The notes: generated by a model not told the origin, from the letters alone. A DNA stretch of 64,000 bases from Oricola indica (GCF_019966595.1 NZ_JAINFJ010000003.1:1-64000); one strand, 5' to 3'; numbered from the stretch's first letter, positions 36,071 to 45,242 are shown. Program-made: numbers and translations.

Positions 36071-37740
36071 GTGTCTCCACGTCAACCCGGCATTCCCGCT
36101 TACCGGATTCGGACCGGATCTTCGCTTTCGCCATGATTGCGGCGACCGGCCTGCTGCTCGTCACCTTTGTTCTGGTCCCGTTATGGGCGATCCTGAAGAA
36201 TTCCTTCGTGACGCCGGACGGCATCGGCCTGGACAATTTCGTGCGTTACTTCACGGATTCGCGCTTCGTCACGATCGTCGGCAACACGTTCGAGGTCGGG
36301 ATCAGCGTCACCCTGACAACCATGGTGCTCGCCTACGGGTTCGCCTACGCGATCCAGCGCACCTGCATGCCGCTTAGGAATGTGCTCAGGATTGTCGCGC
36401 TTCTCCCGATATTCTCCCCCTCGCTTGTGCAGGCATTGGGGCTGCAATTCCTTCTCGGCCGCAACGGGTTGGTCAATCGCACATTCGGCACGGAAATCGA
36501 TATCTACGGATTTTGGGGCATCTACATTGCCGATGTCGTTTATGCCTTCCCGCACGCCTTCCTGATCCTGTCGACGGCGCTCGCCGTTGCGGATGCGCGC
36601 CTGTATGAATCCGCGGAGAGCCTGGGCGCCGGAGCGTGGCGAATTTTCAGGACCGTGACGCTGCCGGGGACCCGCTACGGTCTCGCGTCAGCCGGATTCG
36701 TCGTGTTCACCATCGTCATCACCGATTTCGGCAATCCGGTCGTCATCGGTGGCAATTACTCGGTGCTGGCCGTCGAAATCTACAATCAGGTTTCAGGCCA
36801 GGCGAATTTTGCCATGGGCGCCGTGATCGGGGTGCTTCTCCTCCTGCCGGCCGCGCTGGCCATGATCGGCGAGAAGTGGATATCCCGGCGGCACTTCGCA
36901 TCCGTCACTGCGCAATCCGTACCGCTCGCGCCTCAGCCGAACCGCGCGCGCGATACGGCCTGGCTGATATACTCGCTGCTTGTTGCCGCGGTCATCCTGT
37001 CGCTGGTCGCCATCGTGATCTATGCAAGTTTTGTCAGGCTCTGGCCCTACAACCTCTCGTTTTCGCTGCGTCACTACGAATTCGATGTTCAAAACGGCCT
37101 GCAACCCCTGTGGACGAGCATTCAGGTCGCAATCCTGACGGCGGTTATCTCGATGATTTTCGTAACCGGCGCGGCCTATGCCAACCACGCATTTCCGATG
37201 CGCGCGAGCCGGGTTCTCTATTTCCTCGCCATTCTTCCGGCCGCTGTGCCCGGAATGGTGCTCGGCCTCGGCTACATTCTAGCCTTCAATACGCCCGGCC
37301 AGCCAATCTACTGGATGTATGACACCATCCTGATCATCGCCTTTTGTAACGTCTATCACTATCACGCGCAGGGCTTCCTGCTGGCGACCACCAATATCAA
37401 GCAGATAAGTTCGACATTCGACGAGGCCTCGGCGACCCTTGGCGCAACGAAGCTGAAGACAGTGTGGCGGGTGACGCTTCCGATAATCTGGCCGACTGTG
37501 CTGGCGGTTGGCGTCTTCTTCTTCATGCGCGCCATGGTGACGCTGTCGGCGGTCATCTTCCTGATCAGCCCATCGACCCAACTCGCTGCCGTTTCGGTGC
37601 TCTATCTCGATGATCGCGGCGCGCTCAACCAGGCAGCGGCCTTCGCCGTCTGTATCATGGCGACCGTCGTTGCATTTCTTGTTCTTGCGCAGATCGCATT
37701 GCGCGTCGCCGGCATTCGCGGCGTCAGCCTGGTCCGCTGA
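36067..37740 (+). CDS. ABC transporter permease with two fused transmembrane domains
   Basis: A 557-aa inner-membrane protein with about 12 hydrophobic segments in two halves, each ending in a coupling-helix pattern: ESLGAGAWRIFRTVTLPG in the first half and ATLGATKLKTVWRVTLP in the second. This fused FbpB/phosphonate-type permease completes a three-gene importer with the binding protein and ATPase. The gene starts within the ATPase stop codon. The transcript probably ends in the 341-base gap before rplM, where I see a palindrome but no classic terminator. Confidence 0.93.
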   Translation: MSVSTSTRHSRLPDSDRIFAFAMIAATGLLLVTFVLVPLWAILKNSFVTPDGIGLDNFVRYFTDSRFVTIVGNTFEVGISVTLTTMVLAYGFAYAIQRTCMPLRNVLRIVALLPIFSPSLVQALGLQFLLGRNGLVNRTFGTEIDIYGFWGIYIADVVYAFPHAFLILSTALAVADARLYESAESLGAGAWRIFRTVTLPGTRYGLASAGFVVFTIVITDFGNPVVIGGNYSVLAVEIYNQVSGQANFAMGAVIGVLLLLPAALAMIGEKWISRRHFASVTAQSVPLAPQPNRARDTAWLIYSLLVAAVILSLVAIVIYASFVRLWPYNLSFSLRHYEFDVQNGLQPLWTSIQVAILTAVISMIFVTGAAYANHAFPMRASRVLYFLAILPAAVPGMVLGLGYILAFNTPGQPIYWMYDTILIIAFCNVYHYHAQGFLLATTNIKQISSTFDEASATLGATKLKTVWRVTLPIIWPTVLAVGVFFFMRAMVTLSAVIFLISPSTQLAAVSVLYLDDRGALNQAAAFAVCIMATVVAFLVLAQIALRVAGIRGVSLVR

Positions 37741-37853
37741 TTCAGCTGCAAGACACGTGCCTCACCTTCTGCGACGGACGCACGCGCCGGATGGCGAATT
37801 CGCGCGCTGAACGGCCCGGAACCGCGAAACGGCTCGCATTTTGGCGCAATCTT

Positions 37854-37875
37854 ATGCGGTAAAATATTACCGTAT
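37854..37875. promoter_or_regulatory. A/T-rich palindrome upstream of rplM
   Basis: ATGCGGTAAAATATTACCGTAT is an inverted repeat with 8 of 9 arm bases paired around AATA. It lies 115 bases past the permease stop and 75 bases upstream of the rplM -35, so it could be a transcript end for the importer operon or a regulator site. Confidence 0.4.
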
Positions 37876-37928
37876 TTTCAACCCATTGTTTTTTATGGAT
37901 TTTTCGATAATCTCCGACTTTTTCGCGC

Positions 37929-37957
37929 TTGACCGCCCCGTGAATTCCCTCTAATGC
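37929..37957 (+). promoter_or_regulatory. Predicted housekeeping promoter of rplM-rpsI
   Basis: TTGACC (37929-37934) and TAATGC (37952-37957) are 17 bases apart, close to the alphaproteobacterial sigma-70 pattern. Transcription would begin about 115 bases upstream of the rplM ATG. Confidence 0.6.
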
Positions 37958-38081
37958 ACCCGCAATCGCGCATGGACACGTCCGGCGCGGTTTGTTTTTG
38001 ACGGGTCTTCCCGGCAATCCAAGCAACAAGAAAAGCCCGTTCCGGCATGCCGGTCCGGGATCGAACCAAGGAAGAAATCCC

Positions 38082-38546
38082 ATGCGGACATTCTCGCAGA
38101 AGCCCGCGGACGTACAGAAGAAGTGGGTGCTGATCGACGCCGAAGGTCTGGTCGTCGGCCGTCTCGCCTCCATCATCGCCATGCGTCTCCGCGGCAAGCA
38201 CAAGCCCAGCTACACCCCCCATGTCGATGACGGCGACAACGTCATCGTCGTCAATGCCGACAAGGTCGTGTTCACTGGCAAGAAGCGCTTTGACAAGAAG
38301 TATTACTGGCACACCGGCCATCCGGGCGGCATCAAGGAACGCACCGCCGAGCAGCTTCTCGACGGACGCTTTCCGGAGCGCGTCGTGGAAAAGGCCGTTG
38401 AGCGCATGATCCCGCGCGGCCCGCTCGGCCGTCGCCAGATGAAGAACCTGCGCGTCTACGCCGGCACCGACCATCCGCACGAGGCTCAGCAGCCCGAAGC
38501 GCTGGACATCGCCGCCCTCAATTCCAAGAACAAGAAAGTGGCCTGA
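38082..38546 (+). CDS. rplM: 50S ribosomal protein L13
   Basis: A 154-aa ribosomal protein of the large subunit. It shows the L13 hallmarks [16 protein letters not shown] near the N-terminus, [12 protein letters not shown] and [20 protein letters not shown]. An AGGAAGAA ribosome-binding site precedes the ATG. It is directly followed by rpsI with a 5-base gap, the conserved L13-S9 operon. The pair has a good promoter at 37929 and an intrinsic terminator at 39069. Confidence 0.98.
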   Translation: MRTFSQKPADVQKKWVLIDAEGLVVGRLASIIAMRLRGKHKPSYTPHVDDGDNVIVVNADKVVFTGKKRFDKKYYWHTGHPGGIKERTAEQLLDGRFPERVVEKAVERMIPRGPLGRRQMKNLRVYAGTDHPHEAQQPEALDIAALNSKNKKVA

Positions 38547-38551
38547 TCACC

Positions 38552-39040
38552 ATGGCTGAATTGAACTCTCTCGAAGAACTCGGCGAAGCAACCGGCGCGG
38601 TCGCTGCCGAAGACACGCAGGAAGCTCCGGTGCATGTCCAGAAGCTGGACGCACAGGGCCGCGCCTACGCCACCGGCAAGCGCAAGAACGCGGTCGCCCG
38701 CGTCTGGATCAAGCCGGGCACCGGCCGCATCACCGTCGGCGGCAAGGACTTCACCGAATATTTCGCGCGTCCGGTCCTGCAGATGATCCTGCAGCAGCCG
38801 ATCCTCGCGGCCAACCGCACCGGCCAGTACGACATCGTCGCCACTGCAACCGGCGGCGGCCTCTCGGGCCAGGCGGGCGCCGTGCGTCACGGCATCTCGA
38901 AGGCCCTGACCTATTACGAGCCGGAGCTGCGCACTGTCCTGAAGAAGGGTGGCTTCCTGACCCGCGACAGCCGCGTCGTCGAGCGTAAGAAATACGGCAA
39001 GGCAAAGGCCCGCCGCTCCTTCCAGTTCTCCAAGCGCTAA
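38552..39040 (+). CDS. rpsI: 30S ribosomal protein S9
   Basis: A 162-aa ribosomal protein. The N-terminal 35 residues form an acidic extension usual in Hyphomicrobiales; the core starts at [19 protein letters not shown]. The C-terminus ends with the conserved basic tail RRSFQFSKR that reaches towards the P-site tRNA. It is the second gene of the rplM operon and is followed after 28 bases by an intrinsic terminator. Confidence 0.98.
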   Translation: MAELNSLEELGEATGAVAAEDTQEAPVHVQKLDAQGRAYATGKRKNAVARVWIKPGTGRITVGGKDFTEYFARPVLQMILQQPILAANRTGQYDIVATATGGGLSGQAGAVRHGISKALTYYEPELRTVLKKGGFLTRDSRVVERKKYGKAKARRSFQFSKR

Positions 39041-39068
39041 TCCGCTTCGGACAATTGGCATCTGTCGA

Positions 39069-39096
39069 GGGGCGCTCCCGCAGCGCCCCTTTTTTA
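39069..39096 (+). terminator. Intrinsic terminator of rplM-rpsI
   Basis: GGGGCGCT (39069-39076) pairs perfectly with AGCGCCCC (39082-39089) around a 5-base loop and is followed by seven Ts. Confidence 0.93.
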
Positions 39097-39141
39097 TTGC
39101 CCGCGCCCTGCCCGTGGATCGCACCGCTTCGGACCAGCCCC

Positions 39142-39630
39142 ATGCCTCCAGCCTCTGCAACACTGCACATGATTTGCGGCAAGGTCGCTTCGGGTAAATC
39201 GACACTCTGCGCCGAACTCGGCCGGTCTCCGAACACGGTAACCATCGCCGAGGACGACTGGCTGGCGGCGCTCTTCGGCGACGAGATGTCGTCACTTTCG
39301 GATTACGTGCGATGCGCCGCGAAACTGCGCGCCATCATGGGGCCTCACGTCACCGCGCTTCTCACGGCCGGCCTGTCTGTGGTTCTCGACTTCCAGGCGA
39401 ACACGGTGGAAAGCCGCGCCTGGATGCGCGGCATCGCCGAAAGCGCGAACGCTGCGCACATGCTGCATTTTCTCGACGTTCCGGACGCCACATGCAAGGC
39501 GCGGCTGAAAGCCCGTAACGCCTCGGGCGAACACCCGTTCTCGGCCACCGACGAACAATTCGAGCAACTATCGAAGCACTTCGTCGTCCCTTCGGACGCC
39601 GAGGGACTGACCATTCAGCGCCACGGATGA
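39142..39630 (+). CDS. AAA family ATPase / small P-loop kinase
   Basis: A 162-aa P-loop protein. Walker A GKVASGKST lies at 13-21, followed by EDDWLAALF and a mid-region DFQANTVESRAW, as in gluconate-kinase or zeta-toxin-like small kinases that phosphorylate metabolites or confer resistance. The R-rich lid DATCKARLKARNASG is visible. The ribosome-binding site is weak. The substrate is unknown. It stands alone between rpsI and the MFS gene. Confidence 0.82.
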   Translation: MPPASATLHMICGKVASGKSTLCAELGRSPNTVTIAEDDWLAALFGDEMSSLSDYVRCAAKLRAIMGPHVTALLTAGLSVVLDFQANTVESRAWMRGIAESANAAHMLHFLDVPDATCKARLKARNASGEHPFSATDEQFEQLSKHFVVPSDAEGLTIQRHG

Positions 39631-39764
39631 CCCGGGCCCACCGTGGCTTTGATACGCGGCTCGCGAACGCCGCTGCATATTTGTTTTGCACAACCTCTGG
39701 GAATTGCCGCTACTGGGCGTAAAACAGGCATGCGCGACTCGGCGCATGATAACGGGAGGACCGG

Positions 39765-41390
39765 ATGCCATATGCGGGTTCCCTGACGGGACTGTTCCGC
39801 AACCAGACGTTTCGCATGCTCTGGATGGCGTCGCTCGCGTCCAATTTCGGCGGGCTCGTGCAGGCCGTCGGCGCCGCCTGGATGATGACCGAGTTGACGT
39901 CGTCTGAAAGCATGGTCGCCCTCGTCCAGACCTCGATCACCCTGCCGATCATGATCTTCTCGCTGATCGCCGGCGTCTTCGCCGACAATTTCGACCGCCG
40001 CAAGGTCATGCTCGTCGCGCAGGGCTTCATGCTCGTGGTCTCGGTGATCCTGACCATCCTCGCGCTGGAGGGTTTCCTGTCCCCCTGGCTGCTGCTCTCC
40101 TTCACATTCCTGATCGGATGCGGCACGGCGCTGCACAACCCGTCCTGGCAGGCGTCGATGGGCGATATCGTCACACGCGATGAATTGCCGGCCGCCGTCT
40201 CGCTCAACTCGATGGGTTTCAACATCATGCGCTCGGTCGGCCCGGCGGCCGGCGGCGCGATCGTCGCCATCGCCGGCGCGGCGGCGGCCTTCGCGGTCAA
40301 CGCGGCCAGCTATGTGGCGATCATCGCGGCGCTGTTCCGGTGGCACCCGTCGCTGCCGCCGAACAGCCTCCCGCGCGAACCGTTCGGCATCGCCTTCCAG
40401 GCCGGGCTTCGCTATGTGGCGATGTCGCCCAACCTGATGAAGGTCATCCTGCGCGGTTTCCTGTTCGGCGTCTCGGCGGTCGCGTTGCAGGCGCTGCTGC
40501 CCATCGTCACGCGCGAAAATCTCGGCGGCGACGCCTTCATCTTCGGCGTCCTGCTCGGCTGCTTCGGCTTCGGCGCCGTCGTCGGCGCGCTCACCAATGC
40601 CGAACTGCGCTCGCGCTTCCACAACGAGAACATCACCCGGATCGGCTTCACCGGCTTTGCGGTCAGCACCTTCACCATCGCCGTCAGCCCCTACCTGATC
40701 GTCTCGGCGGTCGCGCTGTTGCTGGCGGGCGCGTGCTGGGTCGTCTCGCTGTCGCTGTTCAACGTCACCATGCAGATGTCGACGCCCCGCTGGGTCGTCG
40801 GCCGCGCGCTCGCGCTCTACCAGACCGGCGTTTTCGGCGGCATGGCGGCGGGAAGCTGGCTTTGGGGCGCCGTGTCGGAGAGTTTCGGCACCAATAGCGC
40901 GCTGACCGGCGCGGCGATCGTCCTGCTGTTCGGCGCGGCCATCGGCCGGTGGGCGCCCCTGCCCGATTTCGGCCAGCTCAATCTCGATCCGCTGAACCGT
41001 TTCACCGAGCCGCCGCTGCGTCTCGACCTGACCCAGCGAAGCGGACCGATCATGATCATGATCGACTACGACATCGCGCAGGAGAACGTGCAGGAATTCC
41101 TCGCCGTGATGACGCTTCGCCGCCGTATCCGGATCCGCGACGGCGCGCAGCAATGGGCGTTGCTGCGCAACCTCGAGAACCCCGATATCTGGACCGAGAG
41201 CTACCACGTTCCCACCTGGGTCGAATATGTGCGGCACAATCAGCGCCGCACCCAGGCGGACGCCGAGGTTACCGAACGCCTGCTGGCGCTCCACAAGGGC
41301 CCCACCCCGCTTCACGTCCAGCGCATGATCGAACGCCAGACGGTCACGCCGCATGACGACATGCCCCGGCTGCGCGAAGAAGCACCCTGA
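39765..41390 (+). CDS. MFS exporter (EntS/MFS_3 type) with C-terminal ABM-like domain
   Basis: A 541-aa protein. Residues 1-410 are a 12-segment major facilitator of the EntS/DUF894 group (RNQTFRMLWMASLASNFGG, then ADNFDRRKVMLVAQ). After about residue 415 a soluble domain of some 110 residues follows, starting PIMIMIDYDIAQENVQEFL; it resembles the antibiotic biosynthesis monooxygenase fold. This arrangement is known in the group. A GGGAGG site precedes the ATG. The exported compound is unknown; siderophores and drugs are typical for relatives. Confidence 0.9.
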   Translation: MPYAGSLTGLFRNQTFRMLWMASLASNFGGLVQAVGAAWMMTELTSSESMVALVQTSITLPIMIFSLIAGVFADNFDRRKVMLVAQGFMLVVSVILTILALEGFLSPWLLLSFTFLIGCGTALHNPSWQASMGDIVTRDELPAAVSLNSMGFNIMRSVGPAAGGAIVAIAGAAAAFAVNAASYVAIIAALFRWHPSLPPNSLPREPFGIAFQAGLRYVAMSPNLMKVILRGFLFGVSAVALQALLPIVTRENLGGDAFIFGVLLGCFGFGAVVGALTNAELRSRFHNENITRIGFTGFAVSTFTIAVSPYLIVSAVALLLAGACWVVSLSLFNVTMQMSTPRWVVGRALALYQTGVFGGMAAGSWLWGAVSESFGTNSALTGAAIVLLFGAAIGRWAPLPDFGQLNLDPLNRFTEPPLRLDLTQRSGPIMIMIDYDIAQENVQEFLAVMTLRRRIRIRDGAQQWALLRNLENPDIWTESYHVPTWVEYVRHNQRRTQADAEVTERLLALHKGPTPLHVQRMIERQTVTPHDDMPRLREEAP

Positions 41391-41391
41391 T

Positions 41392-41415
41392 CCGGGGCTC
41401 GCGAGGCCCGGTTTT
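41392..41415 (+). terminator. Probable terminator of the MFS gene
   Basis: CCGGGGCTCG and CGAGGCCCGG form a stem with one internal mismatch pair, followed by TTTT. It begins directly after the stop codon. Confidence 0.55.
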
Positions 41416-41513
41416 GCACCGATGTGACAGTTCTGTGTCGCCGGAGCGCTCCACGGCCTCTTGCTGTGCAAAACACCTTGCAACACACGAATTTCTCGTG
41501 TGTGAGTTCATGC

Positions 41514-43013
41514 ATGACGGGCCTGTTATTGCGTGCCGCCCTTTTCGCCGTGCTGGCGCTCGCGGCGCTATATGAAAACGAGATCGCCTCCACGCTCTTC
41601 GCGGACCCCGCGGGCGGCGTCGCAACGGCCTTTTCCCTGACCGTTCGTTCCCTGACATGGCTTGCCGGCGCGCTGCTCGCCATCTCGGCGCTGGAGCGCT
41701 TCTTCTGGAACGGCGCGGTCGCCCGCCTGACGCGCCACCCGGTTCCGGCGCTTCTCAAGAGCGTGGTTGCGCTCATCATCCTGGTCGTGACGGCGACCTG
41801 CATCATCTCCTTCGTCTTCAAGCGCGACGTCACCGCCATCTGGGCGACATCCGGCGTCCTCGGGCTGGTTCTGGGTTTCGCGCTGCGCAACATGATCCAG
41901 GACATCTTCACCGGCATCGCGCTCAATCTCGACGGCTCGATCCGTGAAGGAGACTGGATCGCGTTGCATCACCGGGATTTCATGGCCGAGCAATACGGCA
42001 AGATGCTCGATATCGGCTGGCGCGTCTGCCGCATGCAGCTCGAGAACAACAATGTCGTGGTGATCCCCAACGGCATGCTCGGCATGATGGCGATCACCAA
42101 TTTCGCCCACTCCGACCATGTCAGCCGGATGCAAACGGAAATCGTGATCGATTTCGACGTTCCGCCCGACCGGGCGCGCCGCATTCTGCTGGCCGGTGCA
42201 AGGGCGGCCGCGACCGAGAAAGGCATTCTCGACCATCCTGAACCCACCGTGCTGATCGGCGAGCCCGCCGATCACGGCGTCTGCTACATCATCCGGTTCT
42301 GGGGCAAGGTCGATGAACGTTCGCCCTCGGCTTTGCGCGACGCGGTTATGGCGCATCTGCTCCGCCAGTTGCACATCGCCGGCCTGACGCCCGCGCTTCC
42401 CAAGGAGGATGTCTTCCTCGACCGGCGGCCAAAGCGGTTGCTCGACCATGGTGGCGAGGACGACCGGATCGAGATCCTGTCGCGCATCGACCTGTTTTCC
42501 GGCGCGCTCGAAAGGGACGAACTCGCCGGCATGGCGCGGGCGGCCAAACTCCGCGAGTTCCCCGCCGGCGAAGCCCTTGTTCGCCAGGGCGAGGACGGCA
42601 CCTCGCTCTATGTTGTCGCCGAAGGCATTCTGGATGTGCATATCGACGGGCCGGACGGAACCGCGGTGAAGGTCGGCCACGTCCTGGCCGGAGAAATCTT
42701 CGGCGAGATGTCCCTGCTGACCGGCGCGCCGCGATCGGCGTCGGTCACCGCCGCGACCGGCGTGGTGGTTTTCGAGGTCACGCGCGACCAGTTCGAGGCG
42801 GTCCTGAACGACCGGCCGGAGATCGCCGGAGAGATCAGCCGGCTCGTCGCTCGGCGTCAGGCCGCGACCGTCGGGGCCGCCAACGCCGACGAACCCGCCG
42901 ATATCGAGAGAGAGGAACGCCTGCTGCGCCAGCGCATCCTCGACAACATGGCCAAGGTGTTTTCCGGTCTGCGCGGCAAGGCGGCGCAATCGCAGTCCGC
43001 CGCCCGGGCCTGA
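41514..43013 (+). CDS. Mechanosensitive channel (MscS) with C-terminal cyclic-nucleotide-binding domain
   Basis: A 499-aa inner-membrane protein. Three to four hydrophobic helices are followed by the MscS pore and beta region (GLVLGFALRNMIQDIFTGIAL then IREGDWI), an alpha-beta vestibule domain, and from about residue 325 a cyclic-nucleotide-binding domain. That domain keeps the phosphate-binding cassette GEIFGEMSLLTGAPRSASV with its Glu and Arg, so cAMP or cGMP binding is likely. Channels of this kind are known in alphaproteobacteria as cyclic-nucleotide-gated MscS. A GTG at 41424 would add 30 residues; I prefer the ATG at 41514. Confidence 0.93.
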   Translation: MTGLLLRAALFAVLALAALYENEIASTLFADPAGGVATAFSLTVRSLTWLAGALLAISALERFFWNGAVARLTRHPVPALLKSVVALIILVVTATCIISFVFKRDVTAIWATSGVLGLVLGFALRNMIQDIFTGIALNLDGSIREGDWIALHHRDFMAEQYGKMLDIGWRVCRMQLENNNVVVIPNGMLGMMAITNFAHSDHVSRMQTEIVIDFDVPPDRARRILLAGARAAATEKGILDHPEPTVLIGEPADHGVCYIIRFWGKVDERSPSALRDAVMAHLLRQLHIAGLTPALPKEDVFLDRRPKRLLDHGGEDDRIEILSRIDLFSGALERDELAGMARAAKLREFPAGEALVRQGEDGTSLYVVAEGILDVHIDGPDGTAVKVGHVLAGEIFGEMSLLTGAPRSASVTAATGVVVFEVTRDQFEAVLNDRPEIAGEISRLVARRQAATVGAANADEPADIEREERLLRQRILDNMAKVFSGLRGKAAQSQSAARA

Positions 43014-43086
43014 GCGCTGCCGCGAGGCCTTTATCCGGCCCCGCCTTTGCGCTACCAGACAAACCGTTCAAAACGCGGGTTCCGTC

Positions 43087-44037
43087 ATGCCATCGAAGTC
43101 CATCGACAACGCCTTCACCGCGCGCAGCCTCACCGGCGCCGCCACCGACCCGACCCATGCCGGGGCGCTGTCCTTCATGCGGCGCAAATACACCAAGTCG
43201 CTGAAGGGTGCGGACGCCGTCGTATGGGGCATTCCCTTCGACGCCGCCGTCTCCAACCGGCCGGGCGCCCGCTTCGGCCCGCAGGCGATCCGGCGCGCCT
43301 CGGCGATCATGGACAACGACCCGCAATATCCGTTCGAGCGCGATCTCTTCGAGGAGATGGCGGTGATCGACTATGGCGACTGCCTGCTCGATTACGGCAA
43401 CCACCAGAAGACCCCGGCGACGATCGAGCGCGAGGCCGCGAAGATCCTGAAATCCGGCGCGTTCCTGGTCACGCTCGGCGGCGACCATTACGTCACCTGG
43501 CCGCTTCTCAAGGCGCATGCGGCGAAGCACGGAAAGCTGGCGCTGATCCAGTTCGACGCGCATCAGGACACCTGGTTCGACGACGGCAAGCGCATCGACC
43601 ACGGCTCCTTCGTCATCCGGGCCGTTCGCGACGAGGTCATCGATCCGGCGCACTCGATCCAGATCGGTATTCGCACTCATGCGCCCGAGGATTGCGGCAT
43701 ACGGATGCTGCACGGCCACCAGGTCGACGAGATGGCGGCAACCGCGATCGCCAACGAGATCCGCATGCGCGTCGGCGACATGCCCTGCTACATCACCTTC
43801 GACATCGATTGCCTCGATCCGGCCTATGCGCCGGGCACGGGCACGCCGGTCGCGGGCGGCCCGTCGTCGGCGAAGATGCTGTCGGTGCTGCGCCAGCTCG
43901 GCGATCTCGACATTCGCGGCGCGGATATCGTCGAGGTTGCGCCGGCCTATGATCATGCCGATATCACGGCGATAGCCGGTGCCGCCGTGGCGCAGCACTA
44001 TCTCGGCCTTCTGGCCGAGAAGCGCGCCCGACGATAG
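43087..44037 (+). CDS. Ureohydrolase family protein, probably agmatinase
   Basis: A 316-aa binuclear manganese enzyme. All metal motifs are intact: GGDH with His134, FDAHQD with Asp157, His159 and Asp161, and FDIDCLDP with Asp239 and Asp241, followed by APGTGTPVAGG. It probably hydrolyses agmatine to putrescine and urea; guanidinobutyrase or a related guanidino hydrolase is an alternative. It lies 39 bases before argC in the same direction, which suggests an arginine-linked operon. Confidence 0.9.
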   Translation: MPSKSIDNAFTARSLTGAATDPTHAGALSFMRRKYTKSLKGADAVVWGIPFDAAVSNRPGARFGPQAIRRASAIMDNDPQYPFERDLFEEMAVIDYGDCLLDYGNHQKTPATIEREAAKILKSGAFLVTLGGDHYVTWPLLKAHAAKHGKLALIQFDAHQDTWFDDGKRIDHGSFVIRAVRDEVIDPAHSIQIGIRTHAPEDCGIRMLHGHQVDEMAATAIANEIRMRVGDMPCYITFDIDCLDPAYAPGTGTPVAGGPSSAKMLSVLRQLGDLDIRGADIVEVAPAYDHADITAIAGAAVAQHYLGLLAEKRARR

Positions 44038-44076
44038 GCCCTGCCCGCGCCCGACCTTTCAACCGACAGACAGACC

Positions 44077-45009
44077 ATGATCATGAAACCGAAACTTTAT
44101 ATCGACGGCGAACACGGAACCACGGGCCTGCAGATCCGGCAGCGGATCGCGAAGCGCGACGACCTCGACGTCCTCTCCATCCCCGAAGCCGAGCGGCGCA
44201 ACCAGTCGATGCGCGAGCAGCTTCTCAGGGAAGCCGATATCGCGATCCTCTGCCTGCCGGACGACGCTTCGCGCGAGGCCGTCTCGATGATCGGCGACGC
44301 CGGCACGCGCGTCATCGACGCGTCGACCGCCTTCCGGACCGCCGAGGGCTGGACCTACGGCATGGCCGAACTCGATGCCGGGCAGGCCGAAAAGATCGCC
44401 TCGGCGCAGTTCGTCGCCAATCCCGGCTGCTGGCCGCAGGGGCCGATCGCCTCGCTGCGCCCGCTGGTGAAGGCAGGTCTGATCCCGGCGGACTACCCCG
44501 TCACCTTCACCGGCATCACCGGCTATTCCGGCGGCGGCAAGGCGATGATCGCCGATTACGAGGCACAAGGCGAAAGCGCGCCGGAGTATCTCCCCTACGG
44601 ACTAACTTTGTCGCACAAGCATTTGCCGGAACTGAAGAAAAACGCCCTGCTCGACCGCGACCCGCTGATGGTTCCGGTCGTCGGCGATTTCGCGCAGGGC
44701 ATGGTCACCATGGTCCCGCTGCAACTCGGCGCGCTCGCCACCGTGCCGACGGGCCGGCAGATCCACGAAGCCATCGCCGATCATTATGCGTCGCTCGAGG
44801 AATGCGTCATCGAGGTCGCGCCGTTCGAGAAACTGGAACGCGTCCCCGACCTCCAGCCCGAGGCGCTGAACGGCACCGACGGCATGCGGCTCCACGTCTT
44901 CGCCAATGACGACCGCGCCCAGGCCGTCCTGATCGCCGTCTACGACAATCTCGGCAAGGGCGCGTCGGGCGCTGCGGTGCAGAACCTCAATCTGATGATC
45001 GGCGGATGA
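44077..45009 (+). CDS. argC: N-acetyl-gamma-glutamyl-phosphate reductase (type 2)
   Basis: A 310-aa NADPH-dependent enzyme of the arginine pathway that reduces N-acetylglutamyl phosphate to the semialdehyde. The short type-2 form is recognised by its opening KLYIDGEHGTTGLQI and active-site Cys118 in ANPGCWPQG. FTGITGYSGGGK follows. The ATG two codons later (44083) is an alternative start. A nested hairpin follows the stop (45026-45067). Confidence 0.96.
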   Translation: MIMKPKLYIDGEHGTTGLQIRQRIAKRDDLDVLSIPEAERRNQSMREQLLREADIAILCLPDDASREAVSMIGDAGTRVIDASTAFRTAEGWTYGMAELDAGQAEKIASAQFVANPGCWPQGPIASLRPLVKAGLIPADYPVTFTGITGYSGGGKAMIADYEAQGESAPEYLPYGLTLSHKHLPELKKNALLDRDPLMVPVVGDFAQGMVTMVPLQLGALATVPTGRQIHEAIADHYASLEECVIEVAPFEKLERVPDLQPEALNGTDGMRLHVFANDDRAQAVLIAVYDNLGKGASGAAVQNLNLMIGG

Positions 45010-45025
45010 GCGCGCACAAGGAATA

Positions 45026-45067
45026 GCCCGCGGGCGGCTGGCGAAATATCGCCAATCGACCGCGGGC
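45026..45067 (+). terminator. Nested hairpin after argC
   Basis: Outer arms GCCCGCGG (45026-45033) and CCGCGGGC (45060-45067) enclose a second hairpin TGGCGA-AATA-TCGCCA (45039-45054). No T-run follows, so it is a transcript-end stabiliser or factor-dependent terminator rather than a classic one. Confidence 0.55.
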
Positions 45068-45079
45068 GAGAAATGCGCC

Positions 45080-45108
45080 TTGAATAAACCGCAATACCGA
45101 TCTACAAG
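45080..45108 (+). promoter_or_regulatory. Predicted cspA promoter
   Basis: TTGAAT (45080-45085) and TACAAG (45103-45108) are 17 bases apart. The resulting leader of about 125 bases is the long 5' untranslated region typical of cold-shock genes. Confidence 0.5.
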
Positions 45109-45242
45109 GACACATCGTTCTTTTGGCCAGCTTTGGCTTTTCGCGGCGTCAGTGCTTTCGACCCGCCATTCTTTCCAAATCATCGATATTTGATCGCGTC
45201 CGCACGCTGCGGCGCGGCGACTTACTTTTGGGAACTACAAAA

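Larger units (their letters stand above)
37741..38081. other. Intergenic region between the permease gene and rplM
   Basis: This 341-base gap contains an A/T-rich palindrome at 37854-37875, a strong rplM promoter at 37929-37957 and a 125-base rplM leader with a CCGGCATGCCGG palindrome near 38042. No gene is seen. Confidence 0.6.
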
